Assembly: GCA_946413585.1 (NCBI GenBank)
Contig: CAMKLG010000011.1
Coordinates: 1 to 64,000 of the forward strand
DNA: 64,000 nucleotides
DNA from: an uncultured Bacteroidales bacterium
GTDB lineage: Bacteria > Bacteroidota > Bacteroidia > Bacteroidales > WCHB1-69
Reading direction: 5' to 3'
Part shown: positions 46,801-56,561 of the stretch, in pieces
Numbering within the stretch: the first letter of the stretch is position 1
Layout: every line of letters begins with the position of its first letter
Notes under the pieces: model-generated
What the model saw: the letters and a program-made list of their open reading frames with translations, nothing else
What the model was told of the DNA's origin: nothing
Databases searched by the model: none
Position numbers and translations under genes: made by a program

Positions 46801-47236
46801 TGATGTTCATGGAGGAGTTCTCCCCATCGCCAAAAATAACCACCTCTTCAATCTTCTTTGCAGATTGTTCCAGTACGGCATCCACCACTACAGTCTCTCC
46901 CAGTGGAGCCTCCACGTCGTTAATGATAATCGTTTTATAGTTGAGACGCTCAATGCGGACAGTGTATGGACCGCCTGATAAGATATTGTTAATGATGTAG
47001 TTGCCTCTTTGATTGGTGAATGCGTAATAGTGCTGTCCGGTAGGCACGTGCAGAATAGTCACCACCGCTTCGGGGATAGGTCCTTTGCCGTCGCTCACGT
47101 TACCGGAAATGGAGGTAGTGGTTATCTGTGCTGTCAGCATCAGTGTCGGCACGAGACAGAATAGCACCACCAACAGAACGTTCATTCCTATTTTCTTTCC
47201 ACCGTTGTTTTCAAAAAAACGTAAAAAATGATTCAT
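43868..47236 (-). CDS. TonB-dependent receptor with N-terminal carboxypeptidase-regulatory-like domain
   Basis: ISGNVSDGKGPIPEAVVTILHVPTGQHYYAFTNQRGNYIINNILSGGPYTVRIERLNYK; plug and barrel; likely start MNHFLRFF at 47236. Confidence 0.88.
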   Translation of the reverse strand: MNHFLRFFENNGGKKIGMNVLLVVLFCLVPTLMLTAQITTTSISGNVSDGKGPIPEAVVTILHVPTGQHYYAFTNQRGNYIINNILSGGPYTVRIERLNYKTIIINDVEAPLGETVVVDAVLEQSAKKIEEVVIFGDGENSSMNINRAGIGIHLNSDMIQLTPTVNRSLYDILKFTPQGVTTEMGASFGGANYRGSYVTVDGASFNNSFGIGSSLPAGGTPISLEAIDQVSVSLTPFNVRHSNFQGGSINMVTKHGTNEWHGSVYDFFTSSDMQGHRIGNDWLTTSPTLTNNIGFTLGGPIIKDKLFFFVNGEYTTDHQAGSEVMSRKDEDQPYGGSTGFNRPTTYQMETIHQFLVDKFGYDPGHFENYTVTTPDFKAFARLDWRINDYNLLQIRFSHTHVSTSSAPSSSFSPLGGTNISFVADGTTYTVNRYNAGRISPFAMPFESARYFENLNFSSLAAELNSHLLNGRANNMVRFTWSLQNEPRTFKGGMFPTVDILQPYTAPDGRTQYAMFTTFGPDPYAYGNLRRVSNYTLTDEFNYKTGINNILLGAQVEFNNIRNGFMQGGTGWYVYDSWQSFLDDANGVEGAGPSLFMITHANTDTPTEQVYPSFFQSQVSIYAQDDLEFNKFFKLTAGLRLELPFIRFIYDNRNADFDAVAAAHPNSSFAGLSTADVPSTDFHISPRIGFNWDITHKRKLFLRGGTGLFSGRIPNVWLVSAAGNSNCLQYQYIANNETTPVVPFDTELENIINSVHEGNNYSRSGLPAPTNATILSKSLRMPTSWKSSLSLDVVIPGDIKATIEGIYSFNFNEVYAKTLGYKEDGTVQLPGEPEARTHYTSEDITNKSGSRMSGYYLYNEKKLHGQFFSLTAQITKEFRFGLDVMAAYTFSHATALSDGFGDQVSSFANTANVNDCNRPELGFSGYVAPHRVIAAIGYTIKEGKHTATKLGLFYEGLNMGVYNGNYRSRRSYLIQNVSGLTSSQLMYIPTEEELANMPFASDEERNAFNEFISSDTYLSKNRGQYSMRNGGKSPWVNRINFKVEQEFYFNTSGHKQTLNMGVDFNNLGNLLCNKWGAYQVLNNEVVLTYDSERQEYSFIPSTWSVYNSLSSTWQILVHLKYAF

Positions 47237-47379
47237 AATCAACAATATTTCAGAACGATAAAATACTACATAACTTACTAGGTGACAATAAAATAAAGAG
47301 GCGTATGTCTCGATACCCCATTGTACAACTATCAAGTTGACAAAATTACAAAAAATAATCATCAAAAAATGCGAAAAAA

Positions 47380-47405
47380 ATGAGACGTTGCGCGCAACGT
47401 CTCAT
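47380..47405. repeat. 26-bp perfect palindrome atgagacgttgcgcgcaacgtctcat
   Basis: Direct reading between divergently placed gene ends. Confidence 0.9.
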
Positions 47406-47407
47406 TC

Positions 47408-50400
47408 CTACAGCACCGTCACGCTCCCCTTCACAAACTCCGGTTTCCCCGCAGCGTTCGTGTAGCGGATGACGTAGTTATATACCGTCTGGTATTGGAT
47501 GGTGCCGCGGTATTCGCCGTTCCAGCGGAAGTTCTTGTCGTTGGTGTAATAGACCAGCTCGCCCCAACGGTTGTAAATCCAGATCTCGAAGAGATTAATA
47601 TTCAGAAGGTTGCGCTCGGGAATGCTGAAGTAGTCGTTCAGGCCGTCGTGGTTCGACGGGGTGATGGCGTTGGGCAACAGCAGCTGGTCGTCGCAGTTCT
47701 CAATCACGAAGCGCGCTGTGTTGCTGCACTCGCCCTGCGATGCCGTCACGTAATAGCTGCCCGAGTGCGTCACCGTGATGGTAGGTGCGGTCTCGCCCGT
47801 GCTCCACACGTAGTTCGGCATGTCGGTGACCACCATCAGCTCGGCGCTGAGGTCTTCGCAGAAGTCCGGGGTCAGCGAGACGATGCGCACCGCCGTGTCG
47901 ATGACCCTCAGGCGCAAGGTTACCACGCTGTCGCAGCCCGCCGCGCTCTGCAGGGTCAACACCCGCGTCAGTTGCTGCTCGCCTACCGTCTCTATCGGCA
48001 CGACACTGAAGCCGTTGTCGTCGTAGCCCTCGCCCTCGCACACCACGTCCTCGACTTCCGTCTCGAACAGCGGGTTGACGGTCAGGATCAGCACCACCGC
48101 GCTGTCGCAGTGACCCGTCGCATGGTGCTGCTCGAAGGTGTAGTCGCCGGGCACTGCCGTCTGGTCCGCCGTAACCTCGAAGCCGAAGCCTTCGAAGGCC
48201 TCGTTCTGGCACACCGCCGCCGTGACGGTGTCCATCGTGTTGGGCCACAAGGTGATATTGACCGTGTTGCTGTATTCCGTGCCGCAGCTCTGGCTCACCC
48301 ACGCGCGGCGCAGGCTGAACGCCGTCGTCGGGATGTTGGGATAGGTGTAGCTCTGCGTATTGTTCGTGCCCGGGGCGGGAGTCCAGTCCGTGCCATTGGT
48401 GGAGACCTGCCACTGGTAAGCTCCGTTGTCGCCGCCCGAGGCCGCCGTGCCTGTGAACGGCAGCGGTTGCTCGCCCTCGCACACCACCTGGTTCTCGGCG
48501 ATTGTACCGGGTTGCAGCGCGTCGTTCAGCGTGTTCAGCGTCACCGTGGCCGTCGCCACACAGCCGATGGCATCCGTCACCGAGAAGGTGTAGTTGCCAG
48601 CCGGTTGGTTGCTGATGGAGGTCGTGGTGGAGACGCTCGCGCCCGCCGCGTCCGTCCACGCGTACGCGAAATTCGGCATACCGCCCGTCACCGTGGCCGT
48701 GGCCGCGCCGTTGCTGCCGCTGAAGCAGGTCACGTGCGTCACGTTCGGGATGGTCGCGGCAATCTCGTCCACGGACAATGTGTAGGTCACCACGCTGTCC
48801 GCGCCATGATCGGTCAGCAGCGAGTCCACGAACGTGCCTGCCGCCTCGAAGACGTGGCCGCCCCACGTGTAAGGCAGTGCGCTTGCGCAGGCCGTGGCAT
48901 ACACCTGCGCGGTGGTGTTGTTATAGACTGTCAGGTTGAGAGTCACGGTGCTGTCGCAGCCCGCCGCGTTGGTGAAGTGCTGGTAGTAGGTGCCGGTGGC
49001 GGTGTAGGAACTGTCGTTCAAGACATAAGGCAGGTTGTTTTGGACAATTTCGGCGTTGAGGGTTGTGCCGGTCACCGCATTCACCGTCAGGGTCATCGTC
49101 AGCACGCTGTCAGTACCGTTCGCCGCCTGCAAAGTAGCCGTCTGAGTACCCGCCGCCGTGAACTCCACTCCGTTCCAGATGAGCGGCAGTTCACTGGAGC
49201 ATATCGTGCTGTCCGCGCTCGCATACACCGTCGGAATCACCGCAAGAACGACCGTCAGTGTACTGTCACAGCCCGCCACGTTGGTTAAGGTCTGTGTGTA
49301 TGTTCCAGCAGAGTCGTAAGTGTCGGCGTTCAGAGCATAGGGCAGCTCTCGCTCGTAAATCGTCAAGTACAAGGTACTATCAGACGGATAGTGGACCGTC
49401 AGGTGCATCACCACCGTGCTGTCCGCACCCGTGGAAGCTGTAAGGAGAGCGGTTTGAGTGCCAGCAGTGGCGAAGGAAACGCCGTTCCATTCGATGGGAA
49501 GTTGGCTTTCGCAAATGGTGGAGTCTGCTTCGGAAGTTACGTTATGGTGAATGACTACGTTCACCACAAGGAGACTGTCGCAGTTTTGGGCGTTGGTGAG
49601 GGTTTGGGTGTAGGCACCTTCTGAGGAATAGAGGCTGTCGTTGATGAGGAGCGGTAGGGCGTTCTCCACCACCGCCGTGTCGAGGGTGCCGTAGGTGGTG
49701 AGAAGTACCGTCAAGTGCATCACTACCGTGCTGTCAGCTCCCGTGAAGGCGGTGAGGACAGCGGTTTTCGTGCCAGCGGCGGCGAAGGAAACGCCGTTCC
49801 ACTCGATGGGAAGTTGGCTTTCGCAAATGGCGGAGTCTGTTTCGGAAGTTACGTTATGGTGAACGACTACGTTCACCACAAGGAGACTGTCGCAGTTTTG
49901 GGCGTTGGTGAGGGTTTGGGTGTAGGCACCTTCTGAGGAATAGAGGCTGTCGTTGATGAGGAGCGGTAGGGCGTTCTCCACCACCGCCGTGTCGAGGGTG
50001 CCGTAGGTGGTGAGAAGTACCGTCAAGTGCATCACTACCGTGCTGTCAGCTCCCGTGAAGGCGGTGAGGACAGCGGTTTTCGTGCCAGCGGCGGCGAAGG
50101 AAACGCCGTTCCACTCGATGGGAAGTTGGCTTTCGCAAATGGCGGAGTCTGTTTCGGAAGTTACGTTATGGTGAACGACTACGTTCACCACAAGGAGACT
50201 GTCGCAGTTTTGGGCGTTGGTGAGGGTTTGGGTGTAGGCACCTTCTGAGGAATAGAGGCTGTCGTTGATGAGGAGCGGCAGGGCGTTCTCCACCACCGCC
50301 GTGTCGAGGATGCCGTAGGTGGTCGGGATTACCGTCAGATGCATCACTACCGTACTGTCCGCACCTGTATGCGCCGTCAGGACAGCACTTTGGATGCCAG

Positions 50401-53400
50401 CGGCGGCGAAGGAAACGCCGTTCCATTCGATGGGGAGCTGGCTTTCGCAGATTGTGGAGTCGGCTTCTGTGGTTACGTTATGGTGAACGACTACGTTCAC
50501 CACAAGGAGACTGTCGCAGTTTTGGGCGTTGGTGAGGGTTTGGGTGTAGGCACCTTCTGAGGAATAGAGGCTGTCGTTGATGAGGAGCGGCAGGGCGTTC
50601 TCCACCACCGCCGTGTCAAGGGTGCCGTAGGTGGTCGGGATTACCGTCACGGTCATCAGCAACACGCTGTCTGCGCCGTTCGATGAAGTAAGGATTGCCG
50701 GCAGAGTACCTGCCTCTTCAAAAATCACTCCGTTCCATTCAAATGGCAGCGAGTTTTCGCAAATGGTGGTGTCTGCACTTGCAGACACATTCTCAATCAC
50801 ATTCAGAACCACAGTCAACACGCTGTCGCAGCCTGCGGCGTTGGTGAGATGCTGGAGGTATGTTCCAGCAGAGTCGTAATAATAACCGTTGAACTCGTAG
50901 GGTAGGTCATTCTGCAAAATCGTCAACGTGGTTGCATCCTCCGTCAACTCATTCACATACAGTCTCATCACAACCAAGCTGTCACATCCGTGCGAGGTCT
51001 GCAACTGGGCTGACTGTTCACCCGCATCCGAGAACGACACATCGTTCCAAACGATCGGAAGTGCGTTGCGGCATACCGTGCTGTCCACCGAAACCGTGTC
51101 GGAATGATGCACCGTCAAATGCATGGTCACCAAGCTGTCACAGCCATAGCTATTCGCCAACATCACATCATAATCTCCTGAAATGGTGTAGGTTGAATCA
51201 TACCAGTCTTTCGCATTACAAACCGTGTCATAGATATGGGTATGATGTATCGGTTTACTTGACACCAAGAGGTTCACCAGGCTGTCGCAACCGAATTCCG
51301 AAGCGAGCATGATCCGGTAGAAGCCGGTGTCAGCCAAAAGCGTGTCGTGATAGAGGTAGGGGTATTCGTTTTCGCAAACATAAATGGTGTCCATCACCTC
51401 ATACGTGGGCATGATAACCAATCGGAGCACTGTGGTGCTGTCGCAGCCGCCGACCGCCGTGCTGTGGTTGACAAACAGGTCGTTGCTATCAGAAATATTC
51501 GTCAACGTGAACCCGTACCCGGTATATTCCGTTTCATTCACGCATATAGTGTCCGTAAGTTGTACAAAATTGTAGGGCTGAGGATAGACCATCTTGCATC
51601 CGCTTACCACTCCGCAACCACCTGTGGCAGAGATACATATAGCAAACGAATCAGCGTAGGTGTCAAACAGCATGGTGATTTCGTATGGATTTTGCTGCTG
51701 AAGTACGATAATGCTGTCTGCAACCGTCCATTGCACATGCTGCAGGCCCGCCAGAGAATCCACCCTGTAGGTGTAACTACCTCCTTGACAAGGGTATAGC
51801 TCGCCATCTATCTCAGGCGGTGTATCTGTGTTCGGGGTCACCATCAGTTGGAGAATCACCAAACTGTCACACCCGTCTGCTGCCGTTCCTGCATGGATGG
51901 TATCCGTGTATAAACCTGTTTCTATTGGCGTGAAATTAAAACCGTAATCCTGATAGGAATTGCCCAGGCATATCGTATCCTCCACCACCAGGTGGTTCTC
52001 GCGCACATCCAGCTCCAGTATAAAGGTGCTGTCGCAATATTGCCCAGGCACGCTCACCGCACGGGTATAGGTGAAATGCCCGCTTTCGGAAGTTTCCACA
52101 TCAAAGCCATGAGAAGTGTAATGATCTCCCTGGCAAACTGTATCATGGAATGTCAACGTAGGTCCTTCCACCACCTTCACCCGCGCATAGAGGTTGGAGC
52201 AGAACACCGTGCCGTTGCTGGTGATGTAGAGCGTGGCCGAAACCGTGTAGTGGCCAGCAGCAGTGTAATCGTGTACCGCCACCGACGCATTCTGCAACGG
52301 ACTGCCGTCGCCGAAGTTCCACACCACACTGTCGCACGGATAGTTGACATACGTGCTGAACTCGATCGGCTCGTAAGGACAGAACTTCGTGTCGGGCGGC
52401 AGCTCGGTATTGAGGATGCCGTTGACGAACAACTGCTCTTTGAGCGGCACCGCCTTGGAACCGGCAGCATAACCGTAAGATTCGTGGTACCCCAGACCGT
52501 AGCAGTGCGCGATGAAACCGCCGTCGCAATGCAGCGTGTGAGTGCCGTTGTTAATATGCTTACGTACGAAGGCAAAGTCCGAGCTCCCGTTCAACAGGGC
52601 GAACTGGCCGCCGATATTTACGCCGTCGAGCGTCACATCGCTAACAGCATCGGAGGGAACCACGATGTTGACGTAATGGTCGGAGATGCCCGGCGAGTTG
52701 AAAGTTGCGAAGGTGATATTCGTGAGCATCTGCTCGGTAGGTGGAATCCAGACCATTGACGGGTCACTGCGCTCCTGCGAGTTGCCCTGCACAGCGCCTG
52801 CGATGTAGAGATAGACGCCGGCAGGCTCGGAAGTTTCCAAATAGCAGGAACCGTCACCGCCTGTGAGCTGGAACTCGTGGGTTTGGTAGGCCTGCAACGT
52901 GGCAATATGCGTGCCGTTCTTCCGGATTTCGGTGTTGTTGCGCATCGCGGTCACTCGCACCACATCGAAATTCTGACTCTCGGTGGTGGTGATGGAGAAG
53001 GAGCGGCCCCAGTAGTTGGTCCCCACCGCCTGCTCCACCAGATGGTCGGTGTAGGAGTTGTTGGTGGGCACCAATGCGCAGACGTTGCCGTTGAAGACCG
53101 CCACGGGCTTGTTGCCGTGTGCGTGAATCACTGTGCCCGAAAGGTCACCCAAGACGCCGCCATACTGCGACATTCCCAAGTAGGTCTGCCCCTGCTGGAG
53201 CATCACCGAGTAGGTTTGCTGCGCGGGATGGCCGCCCTGTAATGCCCGAGAAGGCGTAATATCGACCCAAGTGCTGTCCTGGGTGGCCACAATCACGAAC
53301 TCCGCGTTCATCATCGGGGTGTAGGTCTGCAAAATGTACTCGTTGGAGAGCGCATCCACGGGAAACACGTCAGTGACATCAAAGCTGCTGGTGTTGTAGT

Positions 53401-56400
53401 TGGCGGCATAAACCGACACGGTGTCGGAGGTTTCCACCAGAAGTCCGTAATTGCCCACCACGCCTGCCTGTTGGCTATAAGCCTGCGCCAACGGCACGCT
53501 GACCGTGGTCACCGAATGGTCGGCGACGGAGAAACTCACGCTCCAGCCTGTGCGCGGGTTGCTCACGGTGCCAGTACAAGCCTCCTCCGCCGAGATGTTC
53601 AGCGTGAGGGTGGGATTATGGAAGTGGTTGCGCAAGTATGACAGCCAGAAGGTCTTGCCCATAGAGGCCGGAGCGCCCAACGAATCGGCCATCATCGAGG
53701 ACGGCACCACCATCACCGTCGCGGTATCGATACACTCGCCGCCGTTGCTGACGATGACGGCATATTCTGTGGGAATCAGTGGCGACACCTGCACGGCGTT
53801 GGTGTCTTCGTTGCTATGCGTCCAATGATAGTGCATTGCACCGGGCGTGGCCGTTAAGTCAAAATAGTAGCCCTGACAGTTGTCTGACGGAACTTCAATG
53901 GCCGACAACGTCAGCTCAAAGTCGCTGAAGGAGAACTCGTAAGCACCCTGATCGACAATGCTCTCACAGGCGATACGTGGGTCGTCCTTGAGGTCCACCG
54001 GCCAAGTTGCCCACTGGTTGTCGCCCGCATCAATGGCTGGTGAAAGTTGCCGCAACGCGTAGTTATTCTGCTCATTGACAAAGACATCGGGCGTGTCTTC
54101 CAGCATATTATGGTCGCCGGAGAAATGTCCGCCCGCACTCATCGTATGGCCGGGGTTGTTGATGATAATATTGTTGTAGAGATAGAGGGTGTGGGTGGTA
54201 TCGGTCTGATGCACCGGATAGCAGATGAAGGTGTCGGGGATGTCTTCGTACAGCTCAAACGCGCCGATTTCAATAGTGTCGGACATAATGCGCGGATGCT
54301 TGAAGAGGTCCACCGGCACTTCGCAGCAAGCATTGTTGCCCTGATTCACCGCGATGGAATTCTCCCGGGGCATATAATTCTCCCGATTGTGTTCGAACAA
54401 CGTGTCATTATCCTCCAGGATATTATGCGTGGAAAGGGCGGACACATTCGCATTCAACGCCCAATCGCAGTTGTTGATGACGATATTGTTGCACAGATAG
54501 ATTTCCGCCGTGTCGGCCGTCTGCAACACCGCGTAAACCGTATCCACTGTGAAGGTCTCGGTGTAAAACTCGAAGGCACCCACATCAATGGTGTCGTGGA
54601 TGACACGGTCTTTGTCACGAAAATCCAACGAAAGCGTGTTGCAGCTGTTGTCGCCCGCATCCACGGCGGGTGAGTGCGACCAAAGATTGAAGTTGAGGAC
54701 AGCGTCGGCGAAGACCTGCACGCTGTCGGAGAGGATGTTGCTCGCCGGCACCGATTCGGCATTCACCATTGCCTCGTGCTCAGGATTATTGACAATGATG
54801 TTGTTGCAGAGCGTCAGGTTATGGCTGCCGACAACATGCACCGCATACGCAGGACCGAATGCCGCCGCATCGGGATCGAACTGCTCAAAGGCACCAATAT
54901 CTATCGTTTCCGCGAAAATTCTGGGGCTCTTCGCCAAATCCACCGCCACCTCGTTGCAGCTGTTGTTCCCTCGGTTGACCGCCTGGGACTCGGGTCGGGG
55001 CATGTAATCATCGCGGTTGTCGGTGAATAGGCTGTCCTGATCCGTCAGAATATTGGAAGAGTCCGCTGCCACATTCGTGTTCGGGGAGAAGACGCTGTTG
55101 TTGATGATGATGTTGTTGCAGAGCGTGAGCGTGTCGGGCGTGGTCTGCACCACCGACGTGATGGCGTACCCGCCGTACCAGGTGCCGCCGCCCCCACCGG
55201 AGCCGCCTCCGCCGCCTCCGCCTCCTCCGGCACCACCACCGCCTCCGCCAGCCCAGGTCGAATCCTGAGGCTCACGCTCGGGAATCTCAAACGCACCGAT
55301 GTCTATCGTGCCGTTCGTAATACGGGTCACCGTATCGATGTCCGTGGCCCAGCTGCTGCAGCTGTTGTCGCCCGCATCCACGGCCGGGGAGTGCTCTGTC
55401 GGCTTGAAGTTGAGCACCGCGTCGCAGAAGAGCGCGATGCTGTCCGACAGGATATTGCTTTCGGGAACCTCCCCGATGTTGGTTTCCGCCTCGTGCTCGG
55501 GATTGTTCACGATGATGTTGTTGCAAAGCAGAAGTGTATGGTGCTGAACCTGATGCACCGCGTACGCCGGCCCGAACACGCCCTCTTCCTCCTCTGCCAA
55601 CTCGAAAGCACCCATCTCAATGGTGCCGCCCGAGATGCGCTCGTGTCCGTCCAAGTCCTTCTCCACAGAGTTGCACGCATTATTACCTGCGTTCACCGCC
55701 TCCGATTCGGGACGAGGCGTGTAATCATCTGTGTTGTCCGTAAACAACGTATCCACGTCTGTGACAATGTTATACGCCACATCCGCTACGTTGGTATTCT
55801 CCGAATAGACGCAATTGTTGATGATGATGTTGTTGCAGAGGCTCACCACCGCGTTGTCCTGAAACACCGTGTAAGCCTGCACGGTGACCGTATCGGTGTT
55901 GACCGTGAACTCGAACGCACCCACATCGATGGCATTGCCCTGCACACGGGTATGGACGTCAATGTCCACGGGCAACGAAAGGCATCCGTTCGAACCCGCA
56001 TCCACCGCCGGGGAGTGCGACCAAAGCCCGAAATGGATAATCGCATCCTGAAACACCTGCAGGCTGTCGGAAAGGATATTGTTGCTCGGCACAGCCGTCA
56101 GGTTCGTCATGGCCGTATGCTCGGGATTGTTGACGATGATGTTGTTGCAGAGCACCAATTGTCCCGTTCCGGTTTGGTGCACCGCGTATTGCGGGGTTCT
56201 GGCCTCCACCGGGTACTCGTAGGCACCCAAATCGACAGTCCCGTTCACCACGCGGGGATGGCCGTCCAGATCCTCCTGCCCGACAGCGCAACCGTTGTCA
56301 CCCGCATCAATCGCGGGCGAATGGGTGGGCAGCCGGAAGTCGCCCTGCGAATCCACGAAGAGACCGCCGACCGCCTGCGTGAGGTTGAAGGCCGACAACG

Positions 56401-56554
56401 AGATGTTGACCTCGCCGTCCGCGTTGTTGACCACGATATTGTTGCACACCGACACCGCCGCGCTGTCCTCAATCAGCAGCCCGAAGCCCGTCTGGGCATT
56501 CGCCGCGATCAGACCGCACAACAGAATCACTATGCTAAATATCCGTTTCATCAA
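47408..56554 (-). CDS. 3048-aa secreted repeat protein: beta-helix-type N-terminal repeats, IgGFc-binding-like region, PKD-like domain, tandem repeats, T9SS type B (gliding motility-associated) C-terminal domain
   Basis: Signal peptide MMKRIFSIVILLCGLIAANAQ; repeated LCNNIIVNNPEH...SHSPAVDAGDN; NYWGRSFSITTTESQNFDVVRVTA; C-terminus LPNAITPSNHDGLNDYFSI...FEIWIYNRWGELVYYTNDKNFRWNGEYRG. Confidence 0.9.
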   Translation of the reverse strand: MMKRIFSIVILLCGLIAANAQTGFGLLIEDSAAVSVCNNIVVNNADGEVNISLSAFNLTQAVGGLFVDSQGDFRLPTHSPAIDAGDNGCAVGQEDLDGHPRVVNGTVDLGAYEYPVEARTPQYAVHQTGTGQLVLCNNIIVNNPEHTAMTNLTAVPSNNILSDSLQVFQDAIIHFGLWSHSPAVDAGSNGCLSLPVDIDVHTRVQGNAIDVGAFEFTVNTDTVTVQAYTVFQDNAVVSLCNNIIINNCVYSENTNVADVAYNIVTDVDTLFTDNTDDYTPRPESEAVNAGNNACNSVEKDLDGHERISGGTIEMGAFELAEEEEGVFGPAYAVHQVQHHTLLLCNNIIVNNPEHEAETNIGEVPESNILSDSIALFCDAVLNFKPTEHSPAVDAGDNSCSSWATDIDTVTRITNGTIDIGAFEIPEREPQDSTWAGGGGGGAGGGGGGGGGSGGGGGTWYGGYAITSVVQTTPDTLTLCNNIIINNSVFSPNTNVAADSSNILTDQDSLFTDNRDDYMPRPESQAVNRGNNSCNEVAVDLAKSPRIFAETIDIGAFEQFDPDAAAFGPAYAVHVVGSHNLTLCNNIIVNNPEHEAMVNAESVPASNILSDSVQVFADAVLNFNLWSHSPAVDAGDNSCNTLSLDFRDKDRVIHDTIDVGAFEFYTETFTVDTVYAVLQTADTAEIYLCNNIVINNCDWALNANVSALSTHNILEDNDTLFEHNRENYMPRENSIAVNQGNNACCEVPVDLFKHPRIMSDTIEIGAFELYEDIPDTFICYPVHQTDTTHTLYLYNNIIINNPGHTMSAGGHFSGDHNMLEDTPDVFVNEQNNYALRQLSPAIDAGDNQWATWPVDLKDDPRIACESIVDQGAYEFSFSDFELTLSAIEVPSDNCQGYYFDLTATPGAMHYHWTHSNEDTNAVQVSPLIPTEYAVIVSNGGECIDTATVMVVPSSMMADSLGAPASMGKTFWLSYLRNHFHNPTLTLNISAEEACTGTVSNPRTGWSVSFSVADHSVTTVSVPLAQAYSQQAGVVGNYGLLVETSDTVSVYAANYNTSSFDVTDVFPVDALSNEYILQTYTPMMNAEFVIVATQDSTWVDITPSRALQGGHPAQQTYSVMLQQGQTYLGMSQYGGVLGDLSGTVIHAHGNKPVAVFNGNVCALVPTNNSYTDHLVEQAVGTNYWGRSFSITTTESQNFDVVRVTAMRNNTEIRKNGTHIATLQAYQTHEFQLTGGDGSCYLETSEPAGVYLYIAGAVQGNSQERSDPSMVWIPPTEQMLTNITFATFNSPGISDHYVNIVVPSDAVSDVTLDGVNIGGQFALLNGSSDFAFVRKHINNGTHTLHCDGGFIAHCYGLGYHESYGYAAGSKAVPLKEQLFVNGILNTELPPDTKFCPYEPIEFSTYVNYPCDSVVWNFGDGSPLQNASVAVHDYTAAGHYTVSATLYITSNGTVFCSNLYARVKVVEGPTLTFHDTVCQGDHYTSHGFDVETSESGHFTYTRAVSVPGQYCDSTFILELDVRENHLVVEDTICLGNSYQDYGFNFTPIETGLYTDTIHAGTAADGCDSLVILQLMVTPNTDTPPEIDGELYPCQGGSYTYRVDSLAGLQHVQWTVADSIIVLQQQNPYEITMLFDTYADSFAICISATGGCGVVSGCKMVYPQPYNFVQLTDTICVNETEYTGYGFTLTNISDSNDLFVNHSTAVGGCDSTTVLRLVIMPTYEVMDTIYVCENEYPYLYHDTLLADTGFYRIMLASEFGCDSLVNLLVSSKPIHHTHIYDTVCNAKDWYDSTYTISGDYDVMLANSYGCDSLVTMHLTVHHSDTVSVDSTVCRNALPIVWNDVSFSDAGEQSAQLQTSHGCDSLVVMRLYVNELTEDATTLTILQNDLPYEFNGYYYDSAGTYLQHLTNAAGCDSVLTVVLNVIENVSASADTTICENSLPFEWNGVIFEEAGTLPAILTSSNGADSVLLMTVTVIPTTYGTLDTAVVENALPLLINDSLYSSEGAYTQTLTNAQNCDSLLVVNVVVHHNVTTEADSTICESQLPIEWNGVSFAAAGIQSAVLTAHTGADSTVVMHLTVIPTTYGILDTAVVENALPLLINDSLYSSEGAYTQTLTNAQNCDSLLVVNVVVHHNVTSETDSAICESQLPIEWNGVSFAAAGTKTAVLTAFTGADSTVVMHLTVLLTTYGTLDTAVVENALPLLINDSLYSSEGAYTQTLTNAQNCDSLLVVNVVVHHNVTSETDSAICESQLPIEWNGVSFAAAGTKTAVLTAFTGADSTVVMHLTVLLTTYGTLDTAVVENALPLLINDSLYSSEGAYTQTLTNAQNCDSLLVVNVVIHHNVTSEADSTICESQLPIEWNGVSFATAGTQTALLTASTGADSTVVMHLTVHYPSDSTLYLTIYERELPYALNADTYDSAGTYTQTLTNVAGCDSTLTVVLAVIPTVYASADSTICSSELPLIWNGVEFTAAGTQTATLQAANGTDSVLTMTLTVNAVTGTTLNAEIVQNNLPYVLNDSSYTATGTYYQHFTNAAGCDSTVTLNLTVYNNTTAQVYATACASALPYTWGGHVFEAAGTFVDSLLTDHGADSVVTYTLSVDEIAATIPNVTHVTCFSGSNGAATATVTGGMPNFAYAWTDAAGASVSTTTSISNQPAGNYTFSVTDAIGCVATATVTLNTLNDALQPGTIAENQVVCEGEQPLPFTGTAASGGDNGAYQWQVSTNGTDWTPAPGTNNTQSYTYPNIPTTAFSLRRAWVSQSCGTEYSNTVNITLWPNTMDTVTAAVCQNEAFEGFGFEVTADQTAVPGDYTFEQHHATGHCDSAVVLILTVNPLFETEVEDVVCEGEGYDDNGFSVVPIETVGEQQLTRVLTLQSAAGCDSVVTLRLRVIDTAVRIVSLTPDFCEDLSAELMVVTDMPNYVWSTGETAPTITVTHSGSYYVTASQGECSNTARFVIENCDDQLLLPNAITPSNHDGLNDYFSIPERNLLNINLFEIWIYNRWGELVYYTNDKNFRWNGEYRGTIQYQTVYNYVIRYTNAAGKPEFVKGSVTVL
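49404..50650 (-). repeat. 312-bp in-frame tandem repeats (about 4 units) within the giant surface protein gene
   Basis: Repeat starts near 49404, 49716, 50028, 50340; reverse-frame ORFs 49715..49936 and 50027..50248 give identical 73-aa strings. Confidence 0.92.
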
Positions 56555-56561
56555 CTTTGTC

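Noticed and set aside
47495-49288. 597-aa plus-strand ORF (and 396-aa 55391..56581, 487-aa 56295..57758)
   Set aside because: Mirror reading of the giant surface-protein and FISUMP genes; Arg/His/Val-rich composition typical of antisense frames in GC-rich genes.
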